Positions 26,750 through 35,948 are shown, counted from the first letter of the stretch. The stretch: 64,000 nucleotides of DNA from Streptomyces sp. Ncost-T10-10d (GCF_900091955.1 NZ_FMDF01000099.1:48158-112157), one strand, 5' to 3'. Made by a program: numbers and translations. Notes: generated by a model from the letters alone, not told the origin.

Positions 26750-27435
26750 GCGCCGCTGCCGTCACGGACCGGCGGGAACGTCTCGTGCGCCCGCTGCTCA
26801 TCGCCTTCCTGGTGGCCTCGGCCGTCGATCTCTTCGGTGTGCTCGCAGATGTCGGAGCCGCACACCTCGTCGCCAAGCCCCTGCTGATGCCGCTGCTGGC
26901 CGGGTACACCGCCGCGCGGCGCGGCCCCGGGCTGCTCATCGCGGCGCTCCTGTTCGGCTGGGGCGGCGACACGCTGCTGCTGCCCGATGCCGATGCCGCC
27001 TTCCTCATCGGGATGGGCTCCTTCGCCGCAGGTCACGTCTGCTACCTGTGGCTCTTCGGACGTGCCCGCAGCTCGCTGCCCGTCGGGTTCGTCTACGCCG
27101 CCGTCCTGGCCACCTTCGTCGCGCTGCTCTGGAGCGGGCTGCCGGCGGACATGCGGATTCCGATGACCGGCTACAGCCTGCTGCTCACGGCGATGGCGTA
27201 CCGCGCCGGCACCCTCGGCCGGTACGCGGCTGCCGGAGGGGCGCTCTTCCTGCTCTCCGACGCGCTCATCGCCACCGGCATCGCCGACTGGCCGCAGCTG
27301 CCCGCTCCCGACTTCTGGGTCATGCTCACCTACATCGCCGCGCAGTTCCTGCTGACCGTCGGAGCGCTCGCACCCGGTGCGAAATGGGCCGGTGTCGGTC
27401 CCGGGGCGTACCGTGAGCGGAGCATCAGTATCTGA
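26746..27435 (+). CDS. YhhN-family (lysoplasmalogenase-like) membrane protein
   Basis: This 229-residue protein has about eight membrane helices. Conserved acidic positions typical of YhhN/TMEM86 lie in FGWGGDTLLLP and LFLLSDALIA. Animal TMEM86B cleaves the vinyl-ether bond of lysoplasmalogen; in Streptomyces the substrate is unproven. Translational coupling with the desaturase-like gene suggests a common role with lipids. The start ATG lies in the ATGA overlap. Confidence 0.83.
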   Translation: MSAAAVTDRRERLVRPLLIAFLVASAVDLFGVLADVGAAHLVAKPLLMPLLAGYTAARRGPGLLIAALLFGWGGDTLLLPDADAAFLIGMGSFAAGHVCYLWLFGRARSSLPVGFVYAAVLATFVALLWSGLPADMRIPMTGYSLLLTAMAYRAGTLGRYAAAGGALFLLSDALIATGIADWPQLPAPDFWVMLTYIAAQFLLTVGALAPGAKWAGVGPGAYRERSISI

Positions 27436-27456
27436 GATCAGCAAGGACCCCCACGC

Positions 27457-28500
27457 ATGCGCGCCACCGTCATCCACGCCCCCCACGACATACGTGTGCA
27501 GGAGGTGCCGGACCCGTCGATCCAGCAGCCCACCGATGTGGTGCTGCGGGTCCTGCGGGCCTGTATCTGCGGCAGCGACCTGTGGGCGTACCGCGGTGAG
27601 TCCGCCCGGCAGCCCGGCCAGCGCATCGGGCACGAGTTCCTCGGGATCGTCGAGGAGGCGGGCTCCGAGGTGGCCGGCTTCGCCGTCGGTGACCTCGTCG
27701 TCGCACCCTTCGTCTGGTCCGACGGCACCTGCGCGTACTGCGCGGAGGGCCTGACCACCTCCTGCCCGCAGGGTGGCTTCTGGGGATCGGTCGGCTCCGA
27801 CGGCGGGCAGGGCGAGGCCGTGCGCGTCCCGTTCGCCGACGGCACTCTGGTCAAGCTCCCCGCCGCCGCGGCCTCCGACGACCACCTGCTCACCGCGCTG
27901 CTGGCCCTGTCCGACGTGCTCGGCACCGGACACCACGCCGCCGTCGGCGCAGGCGTGACGCCCGGCACCACGGTCGCGGTCGTCGGTGACGGAGCGGTCG
28001 GACTGTGCGGCGTCATGGCCGCCAAGCGGCTCGGCGCCGAGCGGATCATCGCGCTCGGCCGCCACCAGGTGCGTACGGACATCGCCCGCACGTTCGGCGC
28101 CACGGACGTCGTCGCCGAGCGCGGCGAAGCGGCCGTCGAAGCCGTACGGGAACTGCTCGGCGGCGAGGGCGCGCACGCCGTGATCGAGGCCGTCGGCACC
28201 GAGCAGTCGATGCGCACCGCCGTCGGGATCGCCCGCGACGGCGGCTCCATCGGCTACGTCGGCGTGCCGCACGGCAGCGGCACCGGCCTGGACCTGGGCG
28301 TCATGTTCGACCGGAACATCGCCCTGCGAGGCGGCGTCGCCCCCGTGCGCACGTACATTCCGGAGCTGCTCCCCGACGTGCTGTCCGGCACGATCGACCC
28401 GTCGCCCGTCTTCGACCTGACCATCGGCCTCGACGACGTCCCCGCCGGTTACAAGGCGATGGACAACCGGACGGCGCTGAAGGTACTCATCAAGCCGTGA
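27457..28500 (+). CDS. Zinc-dependent alcohol dehydrogenase (MDR family)
   Basis: This 347-residue medium-chain dehydrogenase has catalytic zinc ligands visible as ACICGSD (Cys38) and IGHE (His59), and a later Cys/Asp region. The structural-zinc loop is only partly kept (DGTCAYCAEGLTTSC has three clear cysteines). The nucleotide-binding motif is VVGDGAVGLCG. The gene starts 21 nt after yhhN and may be cotranscribed. Its end overlaps the convergent CoA-transferase gene by 11 nt. Substrate not determinable; the family reduces or oxidises alcohols with NAD(P). Confidence 0.87.
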   Translation: MRATVIHAPHDIRVQEVPDPSIQQPTDVVLRVLRACICGSDLWAYRGESARQPGQRIGHEFLGIVEEAGSEVAGFAVGDLVVAPFVWSDGTCAYCAEGLTTSCPQGGFWGSVGSDGGQGEAVRVPFADGTLVKLPAAAASDDHLLTALLALSDVLGTGHHAAVGAGVTPGTTVAVVGDGAVGLCGVMAAKRLGAERIIALGRHQVRTDIARTFGATDVVAERGEAAVEAVRELLGGEGAHAVIEAVGTEQSMRTAVGIARDGGSIGYVGVPHGSGTGLDLGVMFDRNIALRGGVAPVRTYIPELLPDVLSGTIDPSPVFDLTIGLDDVPAGYKAMDNRTALKVLIKP

Positions 28501-29911
28501 GCCAGGCGGTCGCGTCCGCCCCCAGAGGGCCGGGCGGGCGCGACCAGTCGGCGGGGGAACCGTCGAAGGCGACCGGCGGCAGGGCGTGCCGCAGCCGGCC
28601 CAGCGGGCTGTCCGTCTCCGTGAGCCACTTCTCCGGGTCGTACGAACCCCCGGCCCCGGCGCCGGGCTCCTGCCGGGCGGGCAGCTCGTCCAGCAGCCAG
28701 GCGGCGGTACGGGCGAGCGAGAGCGTGACCAGCCGGGAGCCGCCGTCGTCGTGCTGCTCGGTCAGTGCGCGCAGCACGGCGGCGGCCAGCAGGTAGCCCG
28801 TGCCGTGGTCGAGGGCCTGGGCGGGCAGCGCACCGGGCGGGTTCTCGGGCCCTGCCGCGGCCTCGACCGAGGCGATGCCGGTGGCCACCTGCACCAGGCT
28901 GTCGAAGCCGCGCCGCTGCGCCCATGGACCGTGCCCCCAGGCGGACAGGCGCCCGATCACCAGCCCGGGTCTGCGCGCGGCCAGGGAGTCCGGCGTCAGG
29001 CCGAACCGCTCGACCGCACCGGGCCGGTAGCCGACGACGACCACATCCGCGCCGGCCAGCAGCTCGTCGAACGCGGCCGCACCGGAGCGGCTGCCGAGAT
29101 CCAGCTCGACCGACCGCTTCCCGAAACCGGTGTCGCTGTGCGCGTCCTGGCTCTCCGGGAGCTGCGGGGCGTCGATCCGCAGGACGTCCGCGCCGAGCAG
29201 TGCGAGCGTACGGGTGGCGACGGGCCCCGCGATGACCCGGGTGAGGTCCAGTACACGCAACCCGGCTGCGGGCAGCAGCGGTTCACCGGCGAGCGCCGCG
29301 GTCCGGCGGACCGGCACGCTGTCGATACGGTCCCTGGCCACCAGCGGCGTGCCCGCGACCGCGACACCCCGAGGGTCGGCCGCCCACTCCTCGGGCGTAC
29401 GGGCGACCACGGCCAGGCCGCCCGCGGCGTACACCGTCCGCTCGATCTCCGGGCCCCGGCGCCCGGCGAACGAGGCGGCAACGGCGTCCACGGCGATGCC
29501 GTCCGAGGTGTCCGTGGGCAGCCCCAGCGTGGCGAGCAACCGGGCCCGGTGGTGCGGGTAGTTGGCGTGCGTACGGACCCAGCCGTCCGCCGTGCGCCAG
29601 AACCGGGACAGCGGGGCGAAGTTGGTCGGTGCGCGCCCGTCGATCCTCAGATGGCGCTCGCTCGTGAACGCCGTGGCCACCGCACCGGCGTCGACCAGGA
29701 CCTGTGACACGGGTCGCGCGGTGCGGCGGGCGGCCAGTTCGGCGGCGGCCAGTGAACAGACCGCGACGGCGGAACGGGCCAGATCCATGACGGGCAGCCG
29801 TGCGGGCAGCAGCCCGTCGGGACCGCTCGTACCGATGTGCGCAAGAAGCGCGGGATCACCGCCGAGCGCCGCCCAGGCCTGCTCCGTACCGGACTTTCGT
29901 GCATGAGTCAT
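28490..29911 (-). CDS. CaiB/BaiF-family CoA transferase
   Basis: This 473-residue class III CoA-transferase has the diagnostic block RVLDLTRVIAGPVATRTLALLGAD and VVGYRPGAVERFGL. A second, degenerate N-terminal half suggests an internal duplication in which the N-terminal copy is divergent. The usual catalytic Asp after the DLGSRSG region is not obvious to me. The start is the ATG at 29911, ten bases downstream of a perfect palindrome. CoA transferases of this type move CoA between carboxylic acids. No neighbour identifies the acid. Confidence 0.84.
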   Translation of the reverse strand: MTHARKSGTEQAWAALGGDPALLAHIGTSGPDGLLPARLPVMDLARSAVAVCSLAAAELAARRTARPVSQVLVDAGAVATAFTSERHLRIDGRAPTNFAPLSRFWRTADGWVRTHANYPHHRARLLATLGLPTDTSDGIAVDAVAASFAGRRGPEIERTVYAAGGLAVVARTPEEWAADPRGVAVAGTPLVARDRIDSVPVRRTAALAGEPLLPAAGLRVLDLTRVIAGPVATRTLALLGADVLRIDAPQLPESQDAHSDTGFGKRSVELDLGSRSGAAAFDELLAGADVVVVGYRPGAVERFGLTPDSLAARRPGLVIGRLSAWGHGPWAQRRGFDSLVQVATGIASVEAAAGPENPPGALPAQALDHGTGYLLAAAVLRALTEQHDDGGSRLVTLSLARTAAWLLDELPARQEPGAGAGGSYDPEKWLTETDSPLGRLRHALPPVAFDGSPADWSRPPGPLGADATAWLTA

Positions 29912-29921
29912 TCCCGCACTA

Positions 29922-29936
29922 TGGCACTGAGTGCCA
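29922..29936. promoter_or_regulatory. Palindrome just upstream of the CoA-transferase gene
   Basis: TGGCACT-G-AGTGCCA is a perfect 7-bp inverted repeat centred 18 nt before the start codon. Its position suggests an operator or a 5' hairpin. The arms resemble part of the HrcA CIRCE arm (GCACTC), but the spacing is far too short, so I do not assign a regulator. Confidence 0.4.
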
Positions 29937-29965
29937 CGAGTCGGGAAGCTACCTGGAAAGAAGTG

Positions 29966-30003
29966 GCGGGAGGGGCCGGCCGACGACTCCGAGCCCCTCC
30001 CGC
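29966..30003 (-). terminator. Terminator after the subtilase gene
   Basis: GCGGGAGGGGC and GCCCCTCCCGC form a perfect 11-bp stem with a 16-nt loop, 14 nt past the stop of the serine protease gene. It also precedes the CoA-transferase promoter. Confidence 0.75.
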
Positions 30004-30016
30004 TCCGCCGCGTCAC

Positions 30017-31552
30017 CTACCGGCGGACCGCGTTCAGCGCGTTCACCACACCGGCGCCGTAGAAGCCGTTGTGGTTCTTGTCGCCCTCGCAGACGGCGTC
30101 GATCTTGCCGTCACCGTTGATGTCGTACGGAGCACCGCACTCGGTGGCGTCGGCGCCGGACGTCAGGAGCGCCTTCACCTGGGCCGCCGAGGCGTGCGGA
30201 TGCGTCGACTTGATCAGGGCCGCGACACCCGCGACATGCGGGGAGGCCATCGACGTACCGTTCTTGTAGCCGTACTTGCCGCCCGGCAGCGTGGACAGGA
30301 TCGCACCGTTCGTGGCGGGCGGTGCGGGCGTCTGGTAGACCGTCGAGTCACCGCCCGGGGCCGCCACATCGATGACACCGTTCCCGTAGTTCGAGTACGA
30401 GGACTTCAGCCCCTTGGCACCGGTCGCGGAGACCGTCACGACGCCCGGCAGCATCGCCGGGATGTCGAGGCACTCGCGCGGGTCGATGGTCCGGGTGGCC
30501 GCCGTGGTGTCGTTCGGGCTGGTCGTGTCGTCGATCGCGCCGGAGGCCAGGTCGAAGCGGCTGTTGCCGGCCGAGGCGACATTGACCGTGCCCTTGTGCT
30601 CCGCGTAGCGCGTGGCACGGGCGACGGCCTCGACCAGAGCGCCCTGGTCCGGGTCGTTCTTGCAGTTGAACATCCACGGGTCGGTGTAGTAGCTGTTGTT
30701 GGTGACATCGACACCGTGCTCGGCGGCCCAGACGAAGCCGCAGACGATCGACTCGGTGTAGAAGAAGCCGTTCGGGTTCGCGACCTTGATGCCGGCGACC
30801 TTCACGCCCGGTGCGACACCCGTCACCCCGACGCCGTTCTTCGCGGCGGCGATGGTGCCCGCGACATGCGTGCCGTGGTCGCTCTCACCGGCCTTGGGAC
30901 GCCATGCGCCGTCCGTCGTGTCCGGCGCCCCGGACACGCAGCTCGCGGAGGCCCCGCGGTCGAAGTTCGGTGCCAGGTCCGGGTGGGTGTCGTCGACACC
31001 CGTGTCGATGACCGCGACGGTGACCTTGCTGCTGCCCAGCGTCTTCTGGTGCGCCTGGTCCGCCTTGATGGCGGGCAGATCCCACTGCAGGGGCTCCATC
31101 GGATCCTGGTCCGCCGTCGCCTCCGCCGCCGCGCTCCGGGCCTGCTCGGCGGTGAGCGGCTGCGCGACCCCGATGTCCGTGGTGGCCTGCGGAACGATGG
31201 GGCTGGTCCGGGTGGCCCCGGCCGAATCGACCCCCTTGACCCGGCGGATCGACTTCGCGAAGTCCGGGTTCTGCGACTCGACGACGATGACGCCGATCTG
31301 CTCATAGGCGATCACCACCGTGCCGCCGGCCTCGGCTATCGCCTTCTTCACCTGCTTGACGGTGCCGTGATTGCTCCGCGTGTTGACGACGTACGAGAGC
31401 TTCGGGCCGTCCGTCGACACCGCCGCCGTGGGCTGGGCGTCCACCGGTGCGGCAGAGGCGGCACCCGTCGGCAGGAAGCCGAGCGAGGCCGTGAGTGCCA
31501 ATCCGACGGGCAGCGTCAGTGCGCGCGTCCGTCTGGATCCCAGATGAGCCAT
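30017..31552 (-). CDS. Secreted subtilisin-like serine protease (S8 family)
   Basis: This 511-residue preproprotein has a signal peptide ending around ASAAP (residues 1-35) and a propeptide domain (about 50-120). The catalytic domain has Asp183 in VAVIDTGVDDTHPDL, His226 in SDHGTHVAGT and Ser435 in NGTSMASPHVAG, with Asn331 as oxyanion residue. Near the C-terminus, DINGDGKID resembles a calcium-binding EF-like loop. Cysteines at several places could form disulphides. It is monocistronic with a strong terminator. Likely an extracellular protease for peptide nutrition or processing. Confidence 0.92.
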   Translation of the reverse strand: MAHLGSRRTRALTLPVGLALTASLGFLPTGAASAAPVDAQPTAAVSTDGPKLSYVVNTRSNHGTVKQVKKAIAEAGGTVVIAYEQIGVIVVESQNPDFAKSIRRVKGVDSAGATRTSPIVPQATTDIGVAQPLTAEQARSAAAEATADQDPMEPLQWDLPAIKADQAHQKTLGSSKVTVAVIDTGVDDTHPDLAPNFDRGASASCVSGAPDTTDGAWRPKAGESDHGTHVAGTIAAAKNGVGVTGVAPGVKVAGIKVANPNGFFYTESIVCGFVWAAEHGVDVTNNSYYTDPWMFNCKNDPDQGALVEAVARATRYAEHKGTVNVASAGNSRFDLASGAIDDTTSPNDTTAATRTIDPRECLDIPAMLPGVVTVSATGAKGLKSSYSNYGNGVIDVAAPGGDSTVYQTPAPPATNGAILSTLPGGKYGYKNGTSMASPHVAGVAALIKSTHPHASAAQVKALLTSGADATECGAPYDINGDGKIDAVCEGDKNHNGFYGAGVVNALNAVRR

Positions 31553-31843
31553 GGGGTCTCCACATCATCCGTGCGGTCGACCGGACACGGGGTGTGCCAA
31601 GTCGCGTACATGACGAGTGAAGTTATCGCTGATCAGCCCTGTTGATCAATGAGTTTGGCGTACCCGGTTCGGCCGGACGGCCGCGAAGAGCCGAGTTCGA
31701 GAAGTGCGGACCCGCGGTGAACCGCTTCGCCGCGCTCTCCGTGCCGTTGTCAGGGGGAGACGCACCATCACCCCCGACATCGAGGTCCCCCAGTGAAATC
31801 CACCGTCCCCACCACCACCGCACCCGCGTCGCGAGGAGATTCC

Positions 31844-32209
31844 GTGGCTACCGATGCACCGCCGCCCGAGGGCATGACGGAAACCCGCCCTGCCGAGCCC
31901 ACGACCGAGGCGTTCATCGCGACGCAGGACAGCGCGGAGTTCGGCGAACTGCGCCACGCGTACCGCTCGTTCGCCTTCCCGCTGACCATCGCCTTCGTCC
32001 TCTGGTACCTGCTGTACGTGCTGCTGTCCAACTACGCGGGCGGCTTCATGGGCACCAAGGTCTACAGCAACATCAACGTGGCCTTCGTGTTCGGTCTCGC
32101 CCAGTTCGTCACCACATTCCTCATCGCCTGGCTCTACTCGCGCCACGCAGCCGCGAAGCTCGACCCGAAGGCCGAGGCCATCAAGTCCCGTATGGAGGCC
32201 GACGCATGA
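31844..32209 (+). CDS. DUF485 membrane protein, partner of the acetate symporter
   Basis: This 121-residue protein has a disordered Pro/Thr/Glu-rich N-terminus, then FGELRHAYRSFAFPLTIAFV and two membrane helices (DUF485). DUF485 proteins regularly precede ActP-type symporters. The GTG at 31844 is chosen because GAGGAG lies 6-7 nt upstream; an upstream GTG at 31793 lacks such a site. The stop overlaps the symporter start (ATGA). The 290-bp region upstream contains the subtilase promoter on the other strand and two 8-bp GATC-centred palindromes. Confidence 0.88.
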   Translation: MATDAPPPEGMTETRPAEPTTEAFIATQDSAEFGELRHAYRSFAFPLTIAFVLWYLLYVLLSNYAGGFMGTKVYSNINVAFVFGLAQFVTTFLIAWLYSRHAAAKLDPKAEAIKSRMEADA

Positions 32210-33846
32210 GCGCCGCGTACCACTCGCACCCCGCCCTCCAGTTGGCCGCCTCCTCGACCACCGAGCACCGGCCGCTGATCATCACGCTCTTCGCGGTGTT
32301 CGTCGCCGCGACCCTGGGCATCACCGTCTGGGCCGGACGGCAGACCAGGAGCGCCTCCGACTTCTACGCCGGCGGCCGCCAGTTCACCGCCTTCCAGAAC
32401 GGGCTCGCGGTCTCCGGCGACTACATGTCGGCGGCCTCGTTCCTCGGGATCGCCGGAGCCATCGCCCTCTTCGGCTACGACGGCTTCCTGTACTCCATCG
32501 GCTTCCTCGTCGCCTGGCTGGTGGCCCTGCTGCTGGTCGCCGAACCGCTGCGCAACTCGGGCCGCTACACGATGGGCGACGTCCTCGCCTACCGGATGCG
32601 GCAGCGCCCGGTCCGTACCGCCTCCGGCGTCTCCACCATCGTCGTCTCGATCTTCTATCTGCTGGCGCAGATGGCGGGTGCGGGCGTCCTGGTCTCGCTG
32701 CTGCTCGGCATCACCAGCGACGCGGGCAAGATCCTCATCGTCGCGCTGGTCGGCGTGCTGATGATCGTGTACGTCACGATCGGCGGCATGAAGGGCACCA
32801 CCTGGGTCCAGATGGTCAAGGCCGTGCTGCTCATCGCCGGTGCCCTCCTGATGACCTTCCTGGTGCTGCTGAAGTTCGACTTCAACGTCTCCGACCTGCT
32901 GGGCACGGCCGCCGCGAAGAGCGGCCACGGAGCGGCGTTCCTGGAGCCCGGACTCAAGTACGGCGCCACCGGCACCTCCAAGCTGGACTTCCTCTCCCTG
33001 GGCATCGCCCTGGTCCTCGGCACCGCCGGACTCCCGCACATCCTGATCCGCTTCTACACGGTGCCGACCGCCAAGGCCGCCCGTAAGTCGGTCAACTGGG
33101 CCATCGGCATCATCGGCGCCTTCTACCTGATGACGATCGCGCTCGGCTTCGGCGCCGCGGCCCTGATCGGCCCGGACGAGATCAAGGCGAAGAACCCGGC
33201 CGGCAACGCGGCCGCCCCGCAGCTCGCCGAATACCTCGGCGGGGTCGGCTCCACCGGCGGCGCCGTGCTGCTCGCCGTGATCTCGGCCGTCGCCTTCGCC
33301 ACCATCCTCGCCGTCGTCGCGGGGCTCACCCTCGCCTCCTCGTCCTCCTTCGCGCACGACATCTACGCCAACGTCATCCGCAGAGGGAAGGCCACCGAGA
33401 AGGAGGAGATGCGGGCCGCCCGCTGGGCCACCGTCCTCATCGGTGCGGTCGCGATCGCCCTGGGCGCCTTCGCCCGCGACATGAACGTCGCCGGACTGGT
33501 GGCGCTCGCCTTCGCCGTCGCCGCCTCCGCCAATCTGCCGACGATCCTCTACAGCCTCTTCTGGAAGCGGTTCACCACCCAGGGCGCGCTGTGGTCGATC
33601 TACGGAGGTCTGGCGAGCTCGGTGTTCCTGGTGCTGTTCTCGCCGGTTGTCTCGGGCAACGCGAAGACGTCGATGTTCAAGGGTGTCGACTTCGCCTGGT
33701 TCCCGCTGGAGAACCCTGGCCTGATCTCCATCCCGCTGGGCTTCCTGCTCGGCTGGATCGGCTCCCTCCTCTCGAAGGAGGAGCCGGACAAGGGCAAGTA
33801 CGCCGAGCTGGAGGTCAAGTCCCTCACGGGCGTCGGGGCGCACTGA
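32206..33846 (+). CDS. actP: Sodium:solute symporter, acetate/cation permease (ActP type)
   Basis: This 546-residue SSS-family transporter has about 13 membrane helices. Typical landmarks are SDFYAGGRQFTAFQNGLAVS and GDYMSAASFLGIAG near the N-terminus, IRFYTVPTAKAARKSV, and the sodium-site region AFATILAVVAGLTLASSSS. In bacteria such pairs with DUF485 take up acetate and other short monocarboxylates. It is the second gene of a two-gene unit, with a very strong hairpin after it. The gene symbol follows the family; substrate specificity is inferred. Confidence 0.87.
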   Translation: MSAAYHSHPALQLAASSTTEHRPLIITLFAVFVAATLGITVWAGRQTRSASDFYAGGRQFTAFQNGLAVSGDYMSAASFLGIAGAIALFGYDGFLYSIGFLVAWLVALLLVAEPLRNSGRYTMGDVLAYRMRQRPVRTASGVSTIVVSIFYLLAQMAGAGVLVSLLLGITSDAGKILIVALVGVLMIVYVTIGGMKGTTWVQMVKAVLLIAGALLMTFLVLLKFDFNVSDLLGTAAAKSGHGAAFLEPGLKYGATGTSKLDFLSLGIALVLGTAGLPHILIRFYTVPTAKAARKSVNWAIGIIGAFYLMTIALGFGAAALIGPDEIKAKNPAGNAAAPQLAEYLGGVGSTGGAVLLAVISAVAFATILAVVAGLTLASSSSFAHDIYANVIRRGKATEKEEMRAARWATVLIGAVAIALGAFARDMNVAGLVALAFAVAASANLPTILYSLFWKRFTTQGALWSIYGGLASSVFLVLFSPVVSGNAKTSMFKGVDFAWFPLENPGLISIPLGFLLGWIGSLLSKEEPDKGKYAELEVKSLTGVGAH

Positions 33847-33897
33847 GAGGGGGGAAGGTTCTCCGAGGAGTTCGCTCCACGCGTCACTCCGGTTCCG

Positions 33898-33929
33898 TGG
33901 CCGCGTCGTAGAGTCCTACGACGCGGCCA
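33898..33929 (+). terminator. Terminator after the symporter operon
   Basis: TGGCCGCGTCGTAG and its exact complement form a 14-bp stem with the tetraloop AGTC, 52 nt after the symporter stop. Confidence 0.82.
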
Positions 33930-34046
33930 CGCCGCTCCTCGTGGCAAACGGGCCCCCTCAGATGTCACAGGTCTCGCGTAGTCTCAAAGGAGTCAGCCGG
34001 AAGAGCCGGATCCGCAGCCGGGAAGTTACTGGGGGAGGGGACCCAC

Positions 34047-35036
34047 ATGCTCATCGACACCTACGATCGGGTCGCCACCGACCTGCGCGTCTCGCTGACC
34101 GACCGGTGCAATCTGCGATGCACGTACTGCATGCCGGAAGAGGGCCTGCAATGGCTGGCCAAGCCCGACCTGCTCAGTGACGACGAGATCGTCCGGCTGG
34201 TCCGCATCGCCGTCACCCGGCTCGGCATCACCGAGGTCCGCTTCACCGGCGGTGAGCCGCTCCTGCGCCCCGGGCTCGCCTCCGTCGTCGAGCGATGCGC
34301 GGCCCTGAGCCCGCGCCCCGAGATGTCGCTCACCACCAACGGCATCGGGCTGAAGCGCACAGCGGCCGCGCTCAAGGCCGCCGGTCTGGACCGGGTCAAT
34401 GTCTCGCTGGACACCCTGCGCCCCGACGTCTTCAAGACGCTCACCCGCCGTGACCGCCACCACGACGTGCTGGCAGGCCTGGAAGCCGCCCGCGACGCCG
34501 GTCTCACCCCGGTCAAGGTCAACAGCGTCCTGATGCCGGGACTCAACGACGACGAGGCCCCCGACCTGCTCGCCTGGGCCGTCGAGCACGACTACGAGCT
34601 CCGCTTCATCGAGCAGATGCCGCTCGACGCGCAGCACGGGTGGAAGCGCGACGGGATGATCACGGCAGGTGACATACTCCAGTCGCTGCGCACCCGCTTC
34701 ACCCTCACCGAGGAGGGCGACGGCGAGCGCGGTTCAGCCCCCGCCGAGCGCTGGCTCGTCGACGGCGGACCCCACCGTGTCGGTGTCATCGCCTCCGTCA
34801 CCCGCCCCTTCTGCCGGGCCTGCGACCGGACCAGACTCACCGCCGACGGCCAGGTGCGCACCTGTCTGTTCGCCCGCGAGGAGACCGATCTGCGCGGTGC
34901 CCTGCGCTCGGACGCGCCGGACGAGGAGATCGCCAGGATCTGGACGCTCGCGATGTGGGGAAAGAAGGCCGGATCCGGACTGGACGACCCGTCCTTCCTG
35001 CAGCCCGAGCGGCCGATGTCGGCGATCGGCGGCTAG
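34047..35036 (+). CDS. moaA: GTP 3',8-cyclase MoaA (molybdopterin biosynthesis)
   Basis: This 329-residue radical SAM enzyme performs the first step of molybdenum cofactor synthesis, turning GTP into 3',8-cyclo-GTP. The N-terminal cluster motif is CNLRCTYC (Cys21, 25, 28). FTGGEPLLRPG follows, and the C-terminal second cluster has CRACDRTRLTADGQVRTC. The protein ends in Gly-Gly, as MoaA does. A GGGGAGGGG-rich RBS precedes the ATG. No other moa genes adjoin. Its end overlaps the convergent small gene by 4 nt. Confidence 0.94.
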   Translation: MLIDTYDRVATDLRVSLTDRCNLRCTYCMPEEGLQWLAKPDLLSDDEIVRLVRIAVTRLGITEVRFTGGEPLLRPGLASVVERCAALSPRPEMSLTTNGIGLKRTAAALKAAGLDRVNVSLDTLRPDVFKTLTRRDRHHDVLAGLEAARDAGLTPVKVNSVLMPGLNDDEAPDLLAWAVEHDYELRFIEQMPLDAQHGWKRDGMITAGDILQSLRTRFTLTEEGDGERGSAPAERWLVDGGPHRVGVIASVTRPFCRACDRTRLTADGQVRTCLFAREETDLRGALRSDAPDEEIARIWTLAMWGKKAGSGLDDPSFLQPERPMSAIGG

Positions 35037-35314
35037 GGCCCGTCCGGCCCTGAGCCCTGACTTCCGTCCGTCCCCGATCGGCCGGACTCCCACTCCGCCA
35101 GTGTCACGACATCCTTGAGGAAGCCCCGGACGCTCAGGAACGAGGAGAGATGCTCCCGGTGTTCCTCGCAGGCCAGCCAGGTCTTACGGCGCTCCGGAGT
35201 ATGCAGCTTCGGGTTGTTCCAGGCCAGCACCCATACGGCGTCGGCCCGACAGCCCTTGGCGGAACAGAGGGGTGCGGCGACAGCGTTCTCGGCCGCGGAT
35301 TCAGGGGAGTTCAC
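35033..35314 (-). CDS. Small conserved cysteine/histidine protein
   Basis: This 93-residue protein is conserved in Streptomyces and often mislabelled as acetone carboxylase. It has LCSAKGCRADAVWVLAWNNP, then KTWLACEEHREHL, so three Cys and two His may bind one zinc ion. The C-terminus is Gly/Ser/Asp rich and disordered. Start is GTG with a weak site upstream. It lies tail to tail with moaA, overlapping by 4 nt. Function unknown. Confidence 0.8.
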   Translation of the reverse strand: MNSPESAAENAVAAPLCSAKGCRADAVWVLAWNNPKLHTPERRKTWLACEEHREHLSSFLSVRGFLKDVVTLAEWESGRSGTDGSQGSGPDGP

Positions 35315-35400
35315 GGACTCAACCCTAGGTCAGCGCCTCCGCCGGCCCACCGGCCGGCCACCCGACGCGTCCCCTGCCGGCGAAAACCGGCGAAAAAAGC

Positions 35401-35436
35401 GACGCCGAGCAGCCACGGGGGGAGCTGCCCGGCGTC
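35401..35436. other. GC-rich stem-loop in the gap before the DUF3099 gene
   Basis: GACGCCG-A-GCAG and CTGC-C-CGGCGTC pair around a 12-nt loop. It lies 147 nt beyond the stop of the minus-strand DUF3099 gene and 87 nt upstream of the start of the minus-strand Cys/His gene. It may be a terminator for the former or a leader structure for the latter. Confidence 0.4.
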
Positions 35437-35582
35437 GGTCTGTCGCTCCGACGGGGGATGCGGAGCGCGTACGAAGTATGTCACGCAGACCTGGGTGGGG
35501 GGCACCGTAACTTCGTGATTGAGCTGAGGTTTTCTTGAGCCTTGGGTGCGGTCCGGCCTCAACTGTGCTTATGCCGATTCGA

Positions 35583-35948
35583 TCATGCCGATTCCCCGCC
35601 GCGCCCGGCCCCGTCGGCCTCCGGACCGGACTGCTCGGATCCGGCCACGGGAGCCGCGTCGAGCGCCGGACGCATCGGCGCCGGGACGAAGGTCGAAGGA
35701 AGCGACGGGGTGTTCTCCCGGCCCGCGTTGGCGATGACCACCGCCACGTACGGGAGGAGAGCACCGAGCGCCAGCGCCACGATCGCGACATACCGCTCGA
35801 CGTTCCACAGCACGGCGGCCAGGATCACCGAAACCGTCCGCACGGACATCGAGATCACATAGCGCCGTTGCCTGCCGCGCACATCCTCCGCGAGTCCCTG
35901 TCGGGCCTCCGTGATCCGGAAGACCTCGACACCGCTCTGCTTCCGCAT
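35583..35948 (-). CDS. DUF3099-family small membrane protein
   Basis: This 121-residue protein has the DUF3099 core EVFRITEARQGLAEDVRGRQ followed by RRYVISMSVRTVSVI, two membrane helices (about 34-50 and 53-76), and a Pro/Ala/Gly-rich tail. It is found throughout actinobacteria. I chose the ATG, with GGAG five nt upstream; a GTG immediately before it is too close to that site. It is divergent from the GlsB-like gene, sharing the 248-bp region 35949-36196, in which I see no clear element. Confidence 0.84.
   Translation of the reverse strand: MRKQSGVEVFRITEARQGLAEDVRGRQRRYVISMSVRTVSVILAAVLWNVERYVAIVALALGALLPYVAVVIANAGRENTPSLPSTFVPAPMRPALDAAPVAGSEQSGPEADGAGRGGESA

Noticed and set aside
29922..29936. 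HrcA CIRCE element
   Set aside because: The arm sequence is partly similar, but CIRCE needs 9-bp arms with a 9-nt spacer and a heat-shock gene downstream; neither applies.
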